A DNA stretch of 64,000 nt. Source: Ceratorhiza oryzae-sativae. Taxonomy: Eukaryota > Basidiomycota > Agaricomycetes > Cantharellales > Ceratobasidiaceae. Of this stretch, positions 45,670 to 59,173 are shown one piece after another. Position numbers and translations under genes: made by a program. The notes under the pieces were generated by a model. The model made no database searches. It saw only the letters and a program-made list of their open reading frames with translations, and was not told the DNA's origin. The stretch spans positions 219,120 to 283,119 of the forward strand of contig JARWMV010000014.1 of the NCBI GenBank assembly GCA_030998015.1, in the 5' to 3' direction. Positions within the stretch are counted from its first letter, which is position 1. Each line of letters starts with the position of its first letter.

Positions 45670-46917
45670 TCATTCTACTTCGTCTAGTCGAGCAGGGATG
45701 TAGAATGTGATCACTCCGCCCGCGTCGCCGACCTCCCCAATGTAAACATACATGATAGCGCAATAGTTTGCGCAAATCGCTATCCACAGACGTCAGGATC
45801 CTGCTAGCACACCATCTCAATGCACTCACATGCCACCGTCGAGTTCGAAAACATGTGAACAGTCAGAAACTTGAGCAGACTCTTGACTGCAACGAGCGCT
45901 CCAAACTTTTGGTCCATGTCTAGGTTTGCAGGATCTTCCGGTGCTTCGCCCTCTGTTCTGGAGGTTATGCTTATATGACCAACCCGGGCTGAGGGAGCTC
46001 ACCAATAGTCGGTCGAAGACAGCCTTCCCAAGCCGTCGAGACACGCACATCATCCGTTTGAATCGCAAGTACGAGTTCGCCGTTGCGAGTGGCAGTAAAT
46101 GCAACGACGTCCGAGAGACGCTGCATGTGCTCGACAATCGTCCGGAGGTCTTTGAGAGACGGGAGGATGATATGGAGCTGCGACAAAATGAGTAAAATGG
46201 CAGTGGGATGAATGGCCGACCCTACGTCTGGTGGGGGGCACAGTGGTTCCTTGATTTGCTCTATATCAACGGCTTTCATGACTGTTATTCGAACATCGTG
46301 CGTGACGAGCATTCTCTTTCCCTGTCGACTCTATGTCCACAATCAAATGCGTCAATTCAACGTGTTAATTCACGATAAGCAGATGCTCACCTCGGTCTGA
46401 GCCTCGAACGAAAACACCGGCTGATCATTCTTCTTGGCGAGCTTTACAATAACCTCATGAGCTGCGGAAGCGGATTTCAACGCTTGAGAGAGCGGTTCGG
46501 TCGATACTTCAAGACTGATCATATTGTTTGCGTTCGATTGAATACGGTAATCGGAGAACATGGAGTCCTAGAAATACTCGGGATGAGAAGTCTACATGTA
46601 TGTAGTTTAGCCAGACGAAAACTCACTACTGGCAGCTTTCTTGGCCCAGTAAACAGTAGCTTAGTTCCGCTCTGCTAAACACAAACGCCGATGGCGACTC
46701 ACGACCAGATCTGCACTCCAACATCTGCCTCACCTAGGCATATAATCTGCACAGTTGTTTCATTCATCTTGAATATACATCGCTTCGACACTTTTCCATC
46801 GTTTGCACGATCTCTGTAATACGCCACGAATAAGCTGGGCTCGGGTCGAAAATGAAAATAGCGCATGGTCGTACTGGAAAGTGTCTGGATTTCATCTATG
46901 CGTGCTCTGAACCTCAT
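45670..46917 (-). CDS. HUS1: HUS1 checkpoint clamp subunit
   Basis: Member of the Rad9-Rad1-Hus1 ring loaded onto damaged DNA to activate the ATR checkpoint. Start ATG at 46915-46917 (MRFRARIDEIQTLSS), the diagnostic N-terminus. Then VSKRCIFKMNETTVQII, SMFSDYRIQSNANNMISLEV, EPLSQALKSASAAHEVIVKL, RMLVTHDVRITVMKAVDI, LHIILPSLKDLRTIVEHMQ, VAFTATRNGELVLAIQTD, FGALVAVKSLLKFLTVHM and the end IMYVYIGEVGDAGGVITFYI, with the stop at 45670-45672. Frame jumps match short introns. All sections of the PCNA-like fold are represented, so the gene is probably complete. Confidence 0.9.
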
Positions 46918-47993
46918 TGTAGCAGTGGTAGGCCAAGATCATGGGCGGGAGTGGTCGTGGTCGTGGCTAGAATCAGCCACGGGCGAGATCGCCGGCGCGA
47001 TTTGTTTGCGCTTTAAATGTGCCGGGTTTGTCACGTGATCGTGCCAGCCCAAAGCACGCAACCACTTTTACTTCATTGCCAAATGGCCCAGGCTGTTATT
47101 AGGCGCATCCAAATGGCCAATTTGCGTCAATCAAGCCCAAGCACCTGCGATATAAATTTTATTAATGCCTCAGGAGATTCCCCCGAACTATGATCCAGGC
47201 GAACTATGAAACCGGTGCGCCCACGGCCACCAATCATCTCAAAGTAATGTTTTGTGGGTGGTTATACCTTTAGTTAATGCCGCATTTTCAAAAAAAAAGG
47301 CTTAATTAAATATAAATCAACTGCGTCGCGCGAAGGATATTATACATGTGGCCAATACGACTCAAGATACCGTAATATTGATCAGTTCAAGTGGGAGTAA
47401 ATTGGATAAAATATGCCTGGCAGATATTTCGGGTTCAATATATGCGTACTCTTGGGTTATCCATCTTGTAGCGTCAAGCATCTTATCACGCTTCTATGGG
47501 ATCAAAATGCCGTGTTACTCACGGACACTTATCGTCTTGACATACATTCTGCAACAGACGAAAATAACGCCAGTGAATACTTCAAGCTTCCCTCAAAGTT
47601 GGCATGATTAATGGCTTCTGACTGGTTCCCCTTCATCGGGTGGGAACTATTATAGATCAAGATCGGATCGGCCCGCATACAACCATCCCATCCGACATTC
47701 TAACAGCTCGTTCCATGCAACAGGGATCGACGCACGCCAGCCGCGCCCCTGCATTCAGGCTCGAAAGCGCTCCACTTTGACCACTCCCACGCTGGCAGGC
47801 TCGTGCAGCACCCAAGCGAATCACTTGACGTGGGGTGGGTGTTTCTTGTTGGCAAGTCCGTACGGCCGATAGGCTTGCGTACTTATCTGATCACATGCAT
47901 TCGACATTCGTAGATAACGTATATAGAGCACATCTACCCGGGGGATCTTCATTACGATCTGCGCTCACTGCTTCGTGATTGGACCGTATTACT
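46918..47993. other. Divergent intergenic region
   Basis: About 1.1 kb between HUS1 and the BioF-like gene. AT-rich in the middle (47150-47350). Open frames at 47348-47611 do not resemble a protein I know. Should carry both promoters. Confidence 0.45.
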
Positions 47994-49636
47994 ATGATGG
48001 CTGAGGAGTCCGAACTCCATAAACAAATGAGCATCGCGCTCAGGTCTCGAAGAGAGAGAGGCATATTGCGACGGCCTCACCCAGATGCATTCATACCATT
48101 ACCTCCGAACAGTTATATCCAAAACCAGGCATCATCAGGAGTAAACGTCGGGATCCTCACGTCAACAATGGTCAAACCCAAATGGGATCATCTAGCGCTA
48201 GTAGATTTCTCGTCCAACGACTACCTCTCGCTTGCAACCCACGAGCCTCTTAGGGAACACTACCTCCGTGTCTTCAGCAGGCCCCAGAAATACTAGGTTC
48301 AGGCGGATCAAGATTGCTCGACGGCACTCGCTCGGCTCACCTTGAACTCGAACACAGGCTCGCTCGCTTTTTCTCATCCCCTACCCGTCCACTCACCGCT
48401 CTACTCTTTGGTTCCGGATTCGACGCTAATGCCGCACTCTTCTCTTCTCTGCCACAGCCGGCGACACAATTTTGTACGACGCACTGGTCCATGCTTCCGT
48501 ACATGACGGTATGCGAGCATCACGCGTTCTCGCTCGAGGATGGTTGCGTTCAAGCATAATTGCGTGCGAGATTTAGCAGCAAAGATTCAAGATGCACTAA
48601 GGGCTATGAATGGACAGGGGACAATATTTATTGCTCTCGAAGCTCTTTATAGCATGGACGGCGATCTTGCACCTCTCGTTGAAATTTGTACGACCGTAGA
48701 GACGCTCATCCCAACTGGGAGAGCCTGTATCGTGGTCGACGAGGCGCATTCAACTGGGATCTACGGCCACGGCCGCGGAATGGTAGAGCATTTCGGATTA
48801 TGGGATCGCATCCATGTGAGACTGCATACCTTTGGAAAGGCCATGGCTAGCAGCGGCGGTGAGAAATTTTCTTACAAATGTATCATGATCGGCCTATAAT
48901 GGTGCATATAGCGGTGGTAATATGCGACGCGCTAATGAGGGAATATCTGATCAATTACGCGCGATCATTTATATTCACTACAGCACCAACCGTAGCGAAT
49001 GTGATCGCGATGGGGTGCTCGTTTGATATGATTGAAAATGGGTCCACCGAGCGTGTGAGTCTATAGTTTTTCTGGCCCCACCCTATGCTTATCATAAACC
49101 CACATCTATTCGCGCCTAAACATATACTAACGACCATATTCAAACCCTACGCCGCCCTACCAACGCCTTAACTGTGATAGCTCGCGAATAACCTATTCAG
49201 AATATCCACTAGATTCACGGATACACTTCGTGCTAAGCTGGAAGGAATTCCAACACATGTCATGGCCTTGCCTCCACATTTGGTCCCGGACTCGGCATAC
49301 CCAGAAACAGCTCACCTTCCGACACCCATAGTCCCCATATTGACGCCTTTCCCGCGCCCACTTGCCCAACACCTCCATCAACGAGGGTTCCTCGCTCGAC
49401 CCATTACACATCCTACAGTGCCTAAAGGGGAGGAGCGAGTGAGAGTACGCGTGACCTTCTAGCAAGCTCAACATGGCATTGATATATGATCGTAGATCTG
49501 CTTGCATGCATCCAACACCGAACAAGAAGTCGATGGTCTAGTTGATGCGTTGGTCGAATGGGCCCGGGAAGAAACCCGAGCCCGAACGGCGACTGCCCAG
49601 CGAGGAGCAGTGTTTATCCCTGGCGCCAAACTCTAA
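47994..49636 (+). CDS. 8-amino-7-oxononanoate synthase-like enzyme (BioF type)
   Basis: PLP-dependent alpha-oxoamine synthase. In biotin synthesis BioF condenses pimeloyl-CoA or -ACP with alanine; relatives use other acyl groups. ATG codons at 47994 and 47997; product begins MAEESELHKQMSIALRSR. Motifs: LVDFSSNDYLSLATHEPL, GSGGSRLLDGTRSAHLELE, ALLFGSGFDANAALFSSLP, LVHASVHDGMRAS, TIFIALEALYSMDGDLAPL, IVVDEAHSTGIYGHGRGMV (PLP-binding Asp and His), HTFGKAMASSG (Schiff-base lysine), INYARSFIFTTAPTVANV, and after an intron LANNLFRISTRFTDTLRAKL, PIVPILTPFPRPLAQHL, VCLHASNTEQEVDGLVDAL. The TAA is at 49634-49636. About nine introns. All catalytic residues look intact. I see no other biotin genes here. 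Confidence 0.85.
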
Positions 49637-49821
49637 CCGCTATAGATGAATGATGTGAACGTACGGTTTATCGCCCTAATCAAATCAAGACTGAGCAACT
49701 CCTGATTGGAGGATTGGTCACGCGCAAAGGAGAATATTGAACACCATCACATTTTGAAGAATATGCGGTTTATACACGTCGAAATCCCAGGTTTAGGCTA
49801 CGAGCTGTTCAGTTTCCACGC

Positions 49822-50456
49822 CTAGTGGTGCTCGTGAGCATGCGGGTCGCCGTGGAAGTCGAGTGTGTAAACTGAAGGGCAGAGTGTTAGTGATCGTGAG
49901 TCTTGTTGTAGAATAGGGTATAGCGGAAATGAGCTTGCGGTGGACTCTTGCTCCGGTTTGGGAGCTCCGGCGTAGATCGAAATGAAAGAGGACTAACCAC
50001 AACCGCATTCAGGGCACCGATGGTTCTTGAGTTTCTGGTTCACGGTGAGCCAGATAGTATCGTGCGAGTCGGCGGGATACCCAGTGCATCCGACATGGCG
50101 CTCGGGGGCCTGCAAGTTGGGGCAGCTTCAGAGGGTGCATGCAGCAGACAATGTGGGAGATTGCAGCGCACCAGCGAGTAAATTTTGATCGGGTCAGAGA
50201 GTGTGCCCATGCGAGTCATCTCGAGGGGGTTCATGTCGAATACGTCGATGCCCTCCATCTTTCCGAGCAGCTCGAGGCGCTCCAGACCGGTCGACTGATT
50301 CTCGTCTGTCGGGACCTCGCCGGGCTTTGCACCCTCGCCAAGGAGCGACGGAGCCCCATGGCCGGCAAACACGCGGGCGGTGGTGTGCAGAGTGCGGGGG
50401 AGCGGGCGCAGAGTGCGGGCCGCAGGGCGCAGCTGGTTGCGGACGGCAGCGAGCAT
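49822..50456 (-). CDS. COX4: Cytochrome c oxidase zinc-binding subunit (yeast Cox4 / animal COX5B)
   Basis: Nuclear-encoded subunit of respiratory complex IV on the matrix side. Start ATG at 50454-50456. The presequence is typical (MLAAVRNQLRPAARTLRPLP, then RTLHTTARVFAGHG). The mature part reads PGEVPTDENQSTGLERLEL, GKMEGIDVFDMNPLEMTRMG, TLSDPIKIYS, and after an intron the zinc site: GCTGYPADSHDTIWLTVNQ, NHRCPECGC, then VYTLDFHGDPHAHEHH to the stop at 49822-49824. The three visible zinc-site Cys (GCTG, CPEC) are kept. Two or three introns. It is divergent from SelO with 269 bp between start codons. Confidence 0.93.
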
Positions 50457-50725
50457 GGTCGTCGTGGTCAGAGTTGGCTATCCACTGATTGCATTCCGAA
50501 TGCCGCCGGCCGAATCTTCAGGGTAGGTCACGGGATCTCTGCTAAATTCACGCATTTCCATCTCTCTGTCTTGGTCACGTCTTGTCGGAGCGTCATGCCC
50601 CTTTGAGTTTTGACTCTGTGCTCGTATCGCTGCAAGTTGTATGCGTCATCCGCTGAATAACGAGTCCATAATCCGCCGATAAGCGGCCCCACTTGCTCCC
50701 GCACCCGGCCACCACCTGGCGGTCT
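50457..50725. promoter_or_regulatory. 269-bp divergent promoter of COX4 and SelO
   Basis: Separates start codons of two genes for mitochondrial proteins. It probably acts as a shared bidirectional promoter; no specific element was identified by eye. Confidence 0.45.
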
Positions 50726-53481
<2,756 letters not shown>

Positions 53482-53880
53482 GCGCGTGTGTGCAACGCCA
53501 GGCCCTTCAACTAGCATAACTGGTTGACGTCAGCTGCGGTGTAGGTCGGCCAGCCTCGTACGTAAACTGCTGGTGTATAACATTGCGAACAATGAAAAAT
53601 ATGGTTGAACTTGCATTGACCTGATGTGGCATAGCAGAGACGAACTCCGTGCGTCACGAGTAATGCATCGAGGCCACTATTACGTTGCAATTGTGTATAG
53701 GAAGGCTTGAATTAGACTTCAACCGGTCGTTAATCGGCTGTCGCCTCGTTCGTATCTCTCTGCGATCGCACATCCATAGCCATCCAAATCCGGTCTTAAA
53801 CGCAACTGTGGCATTGCAGCGCGGATCAAACGGTGGCTTGGTCGAGCCTAGTAGATCACTGTACGTACATCACCCGGTTG
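53482..53880. other. Intergenic, convergent 3' ends
   Basis: Between the stop codons of SelO and the AMACR-like gene. No coding signal seen. Confidence 0.5.
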
Positions 53881-55694
53881 TTATAGCTTGGGTTTGGGAA
53901 CCACTTCCAATTGCCTTCCGAGTGCACCCTGCTTTTGCAACTCCGTAATTCCCGCGTCATCAAGTCCAATTTTCCGCAAGATCTCAAACGTGTGTGCCCC
54001 AGGGGGTAATAGAGCTGGTAAGCTTGAGGACGAGCTAATAGAGCTTGAAGCCATGGTATCGGGCTTTGATCCTGTGCTGTGAAGATCCACAAAATTGGGA
54101 TGAGCAGCCGGGTTGGGGCCATGGATGCGTGCAGCCTCGGAAGGGTGAGCACCGCGACAACGCAAGCATCGGTGCCTACATGTGGACTATATATCCAAAT
54201 TTCTTCGCCAATCGCATGGGCAACTGAAGGGCTAACCTTTGAAGATGTCCTCCCACTCTCGACGCGTGCGTGTCTTGAATGCAGCCTCAATCCAACGCGC
54301 GACAGATCCCCATTGGCTGCGGTCATGCTGGCTTGCTGGATCAGGGCGTATCGCATTTGAAGGAGGAAGAAATTTCGGCCCGAGGTTGTTCTGGATCAAT
54401 GAGCAGAATGTTTGGTAGAACTGTGGCTCTAGGCATCCTCTAGAACCATCTCTATTTCCAGCGATGGCCTTCTCAAAATAGAAAGTACAACTCACACGCT
54501 CATCCATCCACCATCAGAGCATCGGTATGAGTTGTAAAACGGCGCCCCGCCATCCAGAAGACTTCGGCCTGGGGGTTGTGCGAATGCGTGATTGTTGGGT
54601 ATAAGCGCCTGTATGAGGTTAAAACTTGAGATGTACCGCGTTCCTGCAACCTATCAGGCAGGTCTATTTTAGTCCCTGGTAGGATAAGAAAACCAATGTG
54701 AACGGCACCATATCTGTTTCTACTATTTGGCCGTGAGCTTCTGGAGAACGAGCAAGAGAAAGCAGCGCCGCAATAATCCCAGTAGCACACATCAACCCCC
54801 GCCAGCCATGTCCGCAAGAATATTGAGGGGAAAAGAAGGGCGCCCCTCCGGGGTGGATGGAGGCATCATCTGAAGAACGATCATTGAGATGAGTGCTGCC
54901 TCGTGATATCTCTGAACATACCCCAAGCACACCCGAATGGGCCAAGTAATTCAGGTCATGACCTGACGATTCAAGTTGGTGTAGCACGGGCGATACGCAT
55001 TTAGCCTGAGCACGTACCTGCCATGTTCTTAAGTTCGCCATGTCGATCGAAGCTTTGAACATTCAGAGAGTTAGGACACGCAATTCAATACTCGGAAACA
55101 ACGCACCCAACAAGGCGAGCATAGATGAGCCTTTGGTTCCTTCCTTGGGGCCCAAGAAAGACATTCGGTCCAAGTCCGAGTTTTTCCATCACACCAGGCC
55201 TACATTCAAAGACGTGAGTGAAGCGGAGGTCAAAAGCAATCGGGCTACTCGCCGAAATGGGTCGATCAACACATCGGACTCGGAGATTAGACGCAGGAGT
55301 GCAGTTCGGCCAGCCGGTACCTTTGGCGAGATCGCAATGGACTGTTTGCTGCGACACAAGAAGTCGTTCGATGGTTTCCCGACCGAGGCCGGGTTATCGA
55401 CTCGGATCACAGTCGCACCTAGGTCGGCGAGCACGAGGCCTTGAAGTCAAGAAACGATCAAGGCCGAGCACACCAAGGTAGAGCTGGGGTTGCTCACCGC
55501 AGAAGGGGCCCTAGCGACGAGTAATGCAACAATAGGACTTAGAGAATAATATTGGCTCCTTTCAGGCTGCTCACCGGCGCAAGTCCAGCAAACTAAGTTG
55601 GTAACATTCAAAAGGGTGCGTTTAGGAACAACAGGATAAGATAGCCTACCTCAATTACACGAATGCCATCCAGAGGACGAGTTCTTCCTGGCAT
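53881..55694 (-). CDS. AMACR: Alpha-methylacyl-CoA racemase-type protein (CoA transferase family III)
   Basis: Family III CoA-transferase fold; the AMACR branch epimerises 2-methylacyl-CoAs for beta-oxidation in peroxisomes or mitochondria. Start ATG at 55692-55694 in a 45-nt exon (MPGRTRPLDGIRVIE), then two tiny exons, 55575-55592 (FAGLAP) and 55498-55510 (GPFC plus the first base of Gly), then LVLADLGATVIRVDNP. Next: LCRSKQSIAISPK, LISESDVLIDPFR, LGLGPNVFLG, RLIYARLVG, GHDLNYLAHSGVL, GHGWRGLMCATGIIAALLSL, GQIVETDMV, EPQFYQTFCSLI and REWEDIFKGTDACVVAVLT, followed by a Pro-rich part and the C-terminal QKQGALGRQLEVVPKPKL to the stop at 53881-53883. The catalytic Asp in ETDMV is present. About nine introns. 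A formyl-CoA transferase role is less likely, because GHDLNYLAHSGVL is AMACR-like. Confidence 0.88.
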
Positions 55695-56263
55695 TCCTTC
55701 AAATAGTGACGTAAAAAAACGTGTGTTTGGTAACTAAAGTCTACGGTTCGAGGTCGCACAACACGCTAGTGCCTGTGATCGTTGTTTGGGGGAGCCTAAC
55801 AACCCGGCTCCCACTTCACAACAGGTTGGAAGAGACGAATTAGTCAGCAATTACACGAGCCGGAATTTGTATACAAGTACAAGACTTTGTCTTCCGATAT
55901 ACACCCGATCGCTAAAGTAGCAGGGTTGAAAGCGACGGTCAAACTAGAATTAGCAACGAAATGAATCCACGTGGTGTGGTTGCCGTTTCAGAAGACATTT
56001 GTGCTTCACCATCCCCGCTAGTCCCCTACCACAAGGCAAGCTTCAAAGATATAAAAGCGGGTGGGGATGTTGCTTCAACCTCACCGCCTCTTCAGCGCAG
56101 TCACCCCTCCCTTTCGATTCCACTTAGTCGTTGATCGGCTCCTTTCACATTCATTCTTGAGCAACTTCAGTCCACTCGACACATCTTTCATTTAGCACTG
56201 GTGCTACCTACGAAACATCACTAGGATATTCTCACTCTACAACTGCGCTCATTTCAGTTCACT
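55695..56263. promoter_or_regulatory. Divergent promoter region with TATA box at 56050-56057
   Basis: The sequence TATAAAAG at 56050-56057 lies 207 bp before the ATG at 56264, followed by a pyrimidine-rich stretch typical of transcription starts of highly expressed fungal genes. This implies a 5' UTR of roughly 170-180 nt for the secreted protein gene. The other side should hold the AMACR promoter. Confidence 0.55.
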
Positions 56264-57668
56264 ATGTTCGGCAAATCTCTTGTGTCTTTTCTTCTCCTTG
56301 CCATCCTATCCAGTGGTGCGCAAGCTCGTATTAGGATTATTGAGCGTGACGGACGCGCGCTGTACGGCCGCCGTTTTGGCAAAGAGTCAATCCCTCAGGT
56401 GAGTTTCCTGTGTTTATTAAATCACATTTGAATTCTGATGTTCTTGTAGGCTGCACAGCTTGGCGCTGCTTGTTCTGGGGATGTTTGCGGCAAGCTGGGT
56501 GGTCGTGTTCCCGGCGTGTTGCTCGCCGGCGCCGGCGAATGTGCTCAGCAGGATCTCGCTGATGATATCATCGGTACTTGTTTTCCGTTGAGTTTCTATC
56601 ACACGTTCTAATCGTGTTCTCTAGATGCGGCTGGCAAGCAAGATGCAGCCACGGCAGCCAAGATGATTGACCTCGCGAAGCAAATCCGCACAGCTGAGAA
56701 GAACACGCCTCCCGATTTCTCGACCAACCCTCCCTCTCTTCGCAACAGTGTCTTTTGTCAAAAGCAGCCTCGCAATTCACAGCTCATTGGGCTTAACCAG
56801 GCTCAGGACCCGGCCAACGACCCGAATCTTTTCTTTGACCCCGTGACGAAAGCCACAGTCAAGAAGGGATCTCAGGCCAATACGATCCCTCTCGGTGGTG
56901 GCAACGCCTCGGGAGCAGGAGGCGCGGGAGCTGGAGCGGGAGGCGCGGCGAAGCCCGCTGCCCCGGCCAACAACGCTGGAGCGGGAGCGGCACCGCCCGC
57001 ATCTGCCCCGGCAGACGCGTCTGGTACTTGCCCTCCTGTTCCAACAGTGACTGGTAAGTTATATATGCGCTGTTCTCGTTTCGATTGAACGCCAACAATT
57101 TGTTTTTCTTTAGTGACAGTTGACCCTTCTGTACCTGCTCCTACAGGCGTAGCTACACCACCTGCTGGTAATGCGGCCGCAGCTCCTGCTGGCAATGGGC
57201 TTCCTGCCGGGGTTAATTTGGGCTCGGTACGCTGACTATAGTTATCAAAATACTCGTTTGCTAATCGTCCGATGGTGCATTCAGTGCACGAATCCGACCA
57301 TCAAATTTGGCGCTGGAATCGAAGGACGCAAGGAGACCGCCTTCATCCCGAACAACCTGAAGGACTTCAACCACGGCAGTGCACAGGCATCGGGCATCAT
57401 TACTAGGTTTATCTGCGACGTAAGTTGGCTTGAACTGGCTAATGTTGTTTCCGCGCGCTAAATCAACATTTTGGCCCTAGACTTTCGTGAACAAGTGCAA
57501 GGCAACGCAGCTGCCCAGCAGCTATGCCAACAGGCGCTGCAAGCTGCCGCAGCCGCGGGAGCCAAGACTGGACGCGCAGCGGATGCCTTCAATGCCAAAT
57601 TTGGAGTGACCACCAACTTTGCTTCGGTCCAGGCTCTCAACGACCAAGGCAAACCAGTTCGTCGTTGA
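56264..57668 (+). CDS. Secreted Cys-containing protein with Ala/Gly-rich linker
   Basis: Start ATG at 56264. Signal peptide MFGKSLVSFLLLAILSSGAQA. The mature part has ACSGDVCGKLGGRVPG, GECAQQDLADDIIDAAGK, TAAKMIDLAKQIRTAEKNTP, SVFCQKQPRNSQLIGLNQAQ, DPANDPNLFFDPVTKATVKK, then a long Ala/Gly/Pro linker (GGAGAGAGGAAKPAAPANN and similar), CPPVPTVT, and a C-terminal domain CTNPTIKFGAGIEGRKETAF, PNNLKDFNHGSAQASGIIT, CQQALQAAAAAGAKTGRAAD, AFNAKFGVTTNFASVQALND. Stop at 57666-57668. I know similar proteins only as unnamed secreted Agaricomycete proteins. The frame between FICDTFVNKCK and GNAAAQQLC needs one more G near 57502. Five or so exons. Extracellular role unknown. Confidence 0.75.
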
Positions 57669-59173
57669 GCATCCACATTCCTATTCTAGAACGTGATTTC
57701 TTTCGTTTGTCGAGAATGCTTGAATTTGCTTTTGTTTCTTCTTACTCTTGTTTGTGTAAGCTCTGTGGAGGAGTGGGTCGATTTGTCGCTGTATTTCATC
57801 CATCCTGTAGCGTGTTCTCGCTCAGGGGCGGCAAGTGCAATGTCATTCTATGTTGCGCTTCTATCAAAGTATATGCGGTCTATTGATCCCTTTAAGATTT
57901 ACTGTATCGAGCCGGAGCGTGCGTGTGCTAGTTCGAAGTCTCAAACTGGCCCGCGGTGGCGCAAACTATGGTAGAAATGGCTCACCCATTGGTCCACATG
58001 CGACCTAAATATTAGGGTGGAGCCCCAAGAGCGTCTAAGAGTATTTCACATGTTTCTTCCCTATTTTGCTACGACTTGAAATCAGAAGGAAGTCTGAAAT
58101 AGCCTTTTCTGCGAGAAAATCCTTACGCGGGCCCCGGCTCCGCAATCAGCAAGCATGGTCAGTCACCAAGAAATCAAAGAACCATGCGCTACTGGCTGTT
58201 ATCGTTACAAGGTACGAAAAACCGAGAGAGTTCCGAGAATAAGTTCCGGTGGTTGAGTGGGCAAGTGGCAGCAGTTGATGGGGGTTTCACTCTCTTTCAC
58301 GTCTAAGTCGGCAATGTAGCAAATTCATAAATATTTCTTATTATGTATACGTTTTATTAATATATGCTCTTATGGAACTATTTTGTGCCTAGGCAAGTGA
58401 CAGAAACGTATGGAGCCGTCCGTTAGATTTACCCGGTAACACAGGACGGCATCATTGAACACCAACAAGAGGGTGTTGCCATAAAGCCACTTAATCTCCT
58501 ACTGGCCACGACAGTGTGTAGATATTTTTATAATTTAGCAAATCCCACCTCGATAAACAGAGCGACTTATTATGATGGAACATGCCTTTGGCAACATCAG
58601 GCACTGCCAATATGCACACCCAACACGCTGAAATGACTTTCGACTTAGCCCTAGGTAGCGAAAATAGCTACGCGCCTTCTCTCAACCCCTAGCTATGTCG
58701 GATACCGATAATACTTGTGGTACCCTCCGCGTTGCGTGGGCGAGCATCGCTCCTTGGGTTGTGCGGGCGTTTACGACGAGATCGGAGATGCTCGTGAAGC
58801 AGGGCGATTCGGCTTTCGCCGGAATTCTGCATCGAAAATTGGCTTTGATCGTTACTTGACCTCTCTCGAAATTCTTGTCTTCAAGTCTCGTCATGATCTC
58901 TGATAATCTATTGAATATGCACTTGGCGCCCTTAGTTGGATAACAGCCGACGTCCCCCACGTACGGTATCTTTAGCAGCACGTGTAGATTGAATCAAATC
59001 CCATTTACATAGTATTGGGTACGGAACCAGCTCGATCAGTCTGATTGAATGCACGTGGGTGTATCAACATTTCGCGTGCAAGAGAAGTGATCGAACTCAA
59101 TATGCACGCGACACGGCTATATCGGCGCATCATGGTTCGGGTTTAGCCACCTTCCAATATCCGCTGGGCCTGA
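57669..59173. other. Long stretch without a supported gene
   Basis: About 1.5 kb. First ~300 bp is T-rich and looks like a 3' UTR. A 99-codon minus-strand frame at 58682-58981 has no recognisable features. I see no tRNA-like cloverleaf. Confidence 0.45.

Noticed and set aside
58682..58981. 99-codon open frame on the minus strand
   Set aside because: No recognisable motif, no partner exons and no context.
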